DNA from: Siccirubricoccus soli
Lineage (GTDB): Bacteria > Pseudomonadota > Alphaproteobacteria > Acetobacterales > Acetobacteraceae
NCBI RefSeq assembly: GCF_024178315.1
Contig: NZ_JAMZIK010000015.1
Coordinates: forward strand, 22,846 to 86,845
DNA length: 64,000 nt
Direction: 5' to 3'
The notes under the pieces are model-generated. The model ran no database searches and had not been told where the DNA came from. It saw only the letters and a list, made by a program, of their open reading frames with translations. Below are positions 62,115 through 64,000 of the stretch, piece by piece. How positions within the stretch are numbered: position 1 is the first letter of the stretch; the number at the start of each line of letters is the position of its first letter. Position numbers and translations under genes: made by a program.

Positions 62115-63242
62115 GTGCCGCTCCTCCTCCTCGCCTATCTCGCTTTCATCGGCCTCGGCCTGCCGGATACTCTGCCGGGCACGCTCTGGCCGGTGCTGCG
62201 GGCCGATTACGGCGCGCCGCAGGCGGCGCTGGGCCTGCTGCTGGCGGCGACCGCCACCGGCACCTTCACGGCCAGCCTGCTGGCCGGGCAGCTGATCGCC
62301 GCGCTCGGCATCGGCGGGGTGCTGGCAGGCAGCGTGGCGGTGACGGCGGCGGCCGCGCTGGGCTTTGCCCTGGCGCCGCCCTTCCCGGTGCTGGTCCTGC
62401 TGGCGCTCTTCGGCGGTTGCGGCGGCGGCGCGGTGGATGCCGCGCTGAACGCCTTCGCCGCCACCCGCTTCGCGCCGCGCCATTTGAACTGGATGCATGC
62501 CTGCTGGGGGCTGGGGGCCACGCTCGGCCCGGCCATCGCCACCGCGCTGCTGGCCGCCGGCTTTCCCTGGCGCGCCGCCTGGGGGGCGGTGGGGTTGGTG
62601 CTGGCGGCGCTCGCCCTCGGCTTCCTGGCGACGCGCGGGCGCTGGCAGGCAAGGGAGAGGGAGGCGATGGCCGCCACCCGTCCGCGGCTCAGCGCTCTCT
62701 CCGTGCTGCGCCTGCCCCTGGCGCGATGGCAGATCGCCGCCTTCGTCCTCTATTGCGGGCTGGAGGCCGGTACCGGCCAATGGGCCGCGACGGTGCTGGT
62801 GGAGCGCTGGGACGCGACGCCCGAGGCGGGCGGCGCGGCGACGGCGCTGTTCTGGGCCTCCCTGGCGCTCGGGCGCGTCGCCCTGGGCTTCGTGGTGGAC
62901 CGGCTGGGGGCGGATCGGCTGCTCCGCGCCATGCTGCTGCCGGTGCTGCTGGGCTCGGCCGGCTTCGCGCTGGGGCTGGCGGGGCCTGCCCTGGCGCTGC
63001 TGGCGGTGGCGCTGGCGCCGCTTTACCCCACGCTCATGGCGCGCACCCCGGCGCGGCTCGGCGCCGCGGCGGCGGCGCATGCGGTCGGGTTCCAGGTGGC
63101 GGCGGCCACCTTCGGCGCCGGGGTGCTGCCGGCACTGCTCGGCCTGGCGCCGCTGGCGACGGTGCCCTGGCTGCTGCTGGGGCTGGCGGCGGCGCTGGCC
63201 TTCGCCCTGCGGCGCATCCTGGGCAGCGGCCAGGTCGGATGA
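62115..63242 (+). CDS. MFS transporter, FucP/BSC6-like
   Basis: A 375-residue, 12-helix major facilitator. It starts at the GTG at 62115 (MPLLLLAYLAFIGLGLPDTLPG), 82 bases after nadX. The GLPDTLPGTLWP loop and GGCGGGAVDAALNAF match the bypass-of-stop-codon 6 / FucP-like group of sugar-type transporters. FFWASLALGRVALGF-like helix is in the second half. The substrate is not known. A shared transcript with nadX is possible. Confidence 0.85.
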   Translation: MPLLLLAYLAFIGLGLPDTLPGTLWPVLRADYGAPQAALGLLLAATATGTFTASLLAGQLIAALGIGGVLAGSVAVTAAAALGFALAPPFPVLVLLALFGGCGGGAVDAALNAFAATRFAPRHLNWMHACWGLGATLGPAIATALLAAGFPWRAAWGAVGLVLAALALGFLATRGRWQAREREAMAATRPRLSALSVLRLPLARWQIAAFVLYCGLEAGTGQWAATVLVERWDATPEAGGAATALFWASLALGRVALGFVVDRLGADRLLRAMLLPVLLGSAGFALGLAGPALALLAVALAPLYPTLMARTPARLGAAAAAHAVGFQVAAATFGAGVLPALLGLAPLATVPWLLLGLAAALAFALRRILGSGQVG

Positions 63243-63432
63243 GGCGCCCGCCCTGCTGAGGCCGGCGGGCAGTCGCAGGTTGGAGGCATGCCAACACCCC
63301 CGCCCGATGCCTGAAGGGCCATGCACGGGATGGTTGGCAGGCGACAAGCCACTTCCTTGCCCCGCCCATTTCGTTGCGCACCCTTGGCGCCGGGGCCGCT
63401 TCCGCGCAGGATCAGGCGCGGAGGAACCGCCC

Positions 63433-64000
63433 ATGCCCCAGAGACGCGCGCTGCTGGCCGCAGCGCTTGCCCTGCCCGCGCTGCCGCGCCCCGCCCGCGC
63501 CCAACCCTTCCCGGACAAGCCGCTGCGCATGATCGTGCCCTTCGCGGCCGGCACCTCCTCGGACATCCAGGGCCGCCTCATCGCCTCCTTTATGGAGAAG
63601 ACGCTGGGCCAGCCCATGGTGGTGGAGAACCGCGCCGGGGGCGGCGGCACGGTGGGGGCGGAGCTGGTGGCCAAGGCGCGGCCGGACGGCCATACCCTGT
63701 TGCTCGGCTCCAACGGCCCGCTGACCGTCAACCCGGTGCTGCAGCCGCGCCTGCCCTATGACGTGGAGAAGGAGCTGGCGCCGATCGCCCTGGTCAGCCG
63801 CAGCCCACTGACCGTGGCGGTGAAGGCGGACAGCCCCTTCCGCAGCCTGGGCGAGCTGGTGGCGGCGGCGAAGGCGAAGCCGGGGGACCTCACCATCGGC
63901 TCCTCCGGCCAGGGCAGCGCCACGCATTTCCTCATCGAGCAACTCATGGCCGCCGCCGGCATCCGCCTGACGCATGTGCCCTATCGCGGCAGCAGCCAGT
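63433..64000 (+). CDS. Bug/TctC-family periplasmic binding protein (3' truncated by window)
   Basis: 189 codons are visible. The leader MPQRRALLAAALALPALPRPARA is followed by FPDKPLRMIVPFAAGTSSD, the family start, then VVENRAGGGGTVGAE, LLGSNGPLTVNP and SQGSATHFLIEQLMAAAG, where the ligand-binding loop lies. The ATG at 63433 is preceded by GGAGGAA. It is the seventh Bug protein in the window. The end of the gene and its downstream context are not seen. Confidence 0.92.
   Translation, partial: MPQRRALLAAALALPALPRPARAQPFPDKPLRMIVPFAAGTSSDIQGRLIASFMEKTLGQPMVVENRAGGGGTVGAELVAKARPDGHTLLLGSNGPLTVNPVLQPRLPYDVEKELAPIALVSRSPLTVAVKADSPFRSLGELVAAAKAKPGDLTIGSSGQGSATHFLIEQLMAAAGIRLTHVPYRGSSQ

Overview
The window reads as chromosomal DNA of a very GC-rich alphaproteobacterium, most likely an Acetobacteraceae member of the Roseomonas type (inference). 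The reasons are strong G/C preference at third codon positions, seven periplasmic binding proteins of the Bug/TctC family, many ATGA and GTGA start/stop overlaps, a glnB-glnA nitrogen unit behind a sigma-54-like promoter, and soil-type catabolic gene sets. No rRNA, CRISPR array, phage or intact insertion sequence was seen. Two tRNA genes are present: Leu-CAA and His-GUG.

Layout. 1-5038 holds the end of an aa3/caa3-type cytochrome c oxidase operon (subunits II, I and III, a small membrane protein, CtaG, a monoheme cytochrome c), convergent with a diheme cytochrome c. 5039-8250 holds a YdeP/FdhF-type molybdoprotein divergent from its sulfurtransferase fdhD. 8422-11083 is an amidohydrolase / Bug / metallo-beta-lactamase-fold operon. 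11182-15681 is a leftward operon of Bug, TauD/TfdA dioxygenase, Bug and a ThDP enzyme. 15922-17921 is an SDR with a GntR-like LacI regulator and a LacI-type operator sitting on the SDR start. 18145-22462 holds a LysR regulator, a YbfB-like MFS protein and a coupled Bug + amidohydrolase pair. 22573-23533 holds palindromic repeats, a small hydrophilic protein and a HAD phosphatase.

23857-29650 is a complete oligopeptide-type ABC importer split over three transcription units. 29732-35536 holds a Rieske ferredoxin, sugar-type ABC permeases and binding protein without an ATPase, and two coupled amidohydrolases. 35730-37906 is a catalase with a downstream ankyrin protein. 38579-43249 is the most unusual region: an orphan ABC-type binding protein translationally coupled to a Cache sensor kinase, a single-domain receiver and a receiver-nucleotidyl cyclase. 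43370-47606 holds DUF35/thiolase-like genes divergent from Bug/PrpD, with an operator-like dyad between them. 48030-51240 holds another Bug, a tyrosine phosphatase and an ACS-type MFS permease. 51241-52286 is a gene-poor, decayed stretch with a LysR remnant next to tRNA-Leu. 52430-55728 holds an amidase, an LLM flavin monooxygenase and a small unknown gene. 55781-58076 is the glnB-glnA unit with a triplicated terminator. 58305-64000 holds an aminotransferase, tRNA-His, a degenerate-active-site SDR, a repeat-bearing lipoprotein, an aspartate dehydrogenase, an MFS protein and a seventh, truncated Bug.

The overall picture is a respiratory, nutritionally versatile bacterium that couples capture of small organic acids and xenobiotics by periplasmic binding proteins to dedicated hydrolases and oxygenases. 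Coordinates and motifs were read directly from the sequence. Family names come from recognised motifs without any database search. Substrates are mostly inference.
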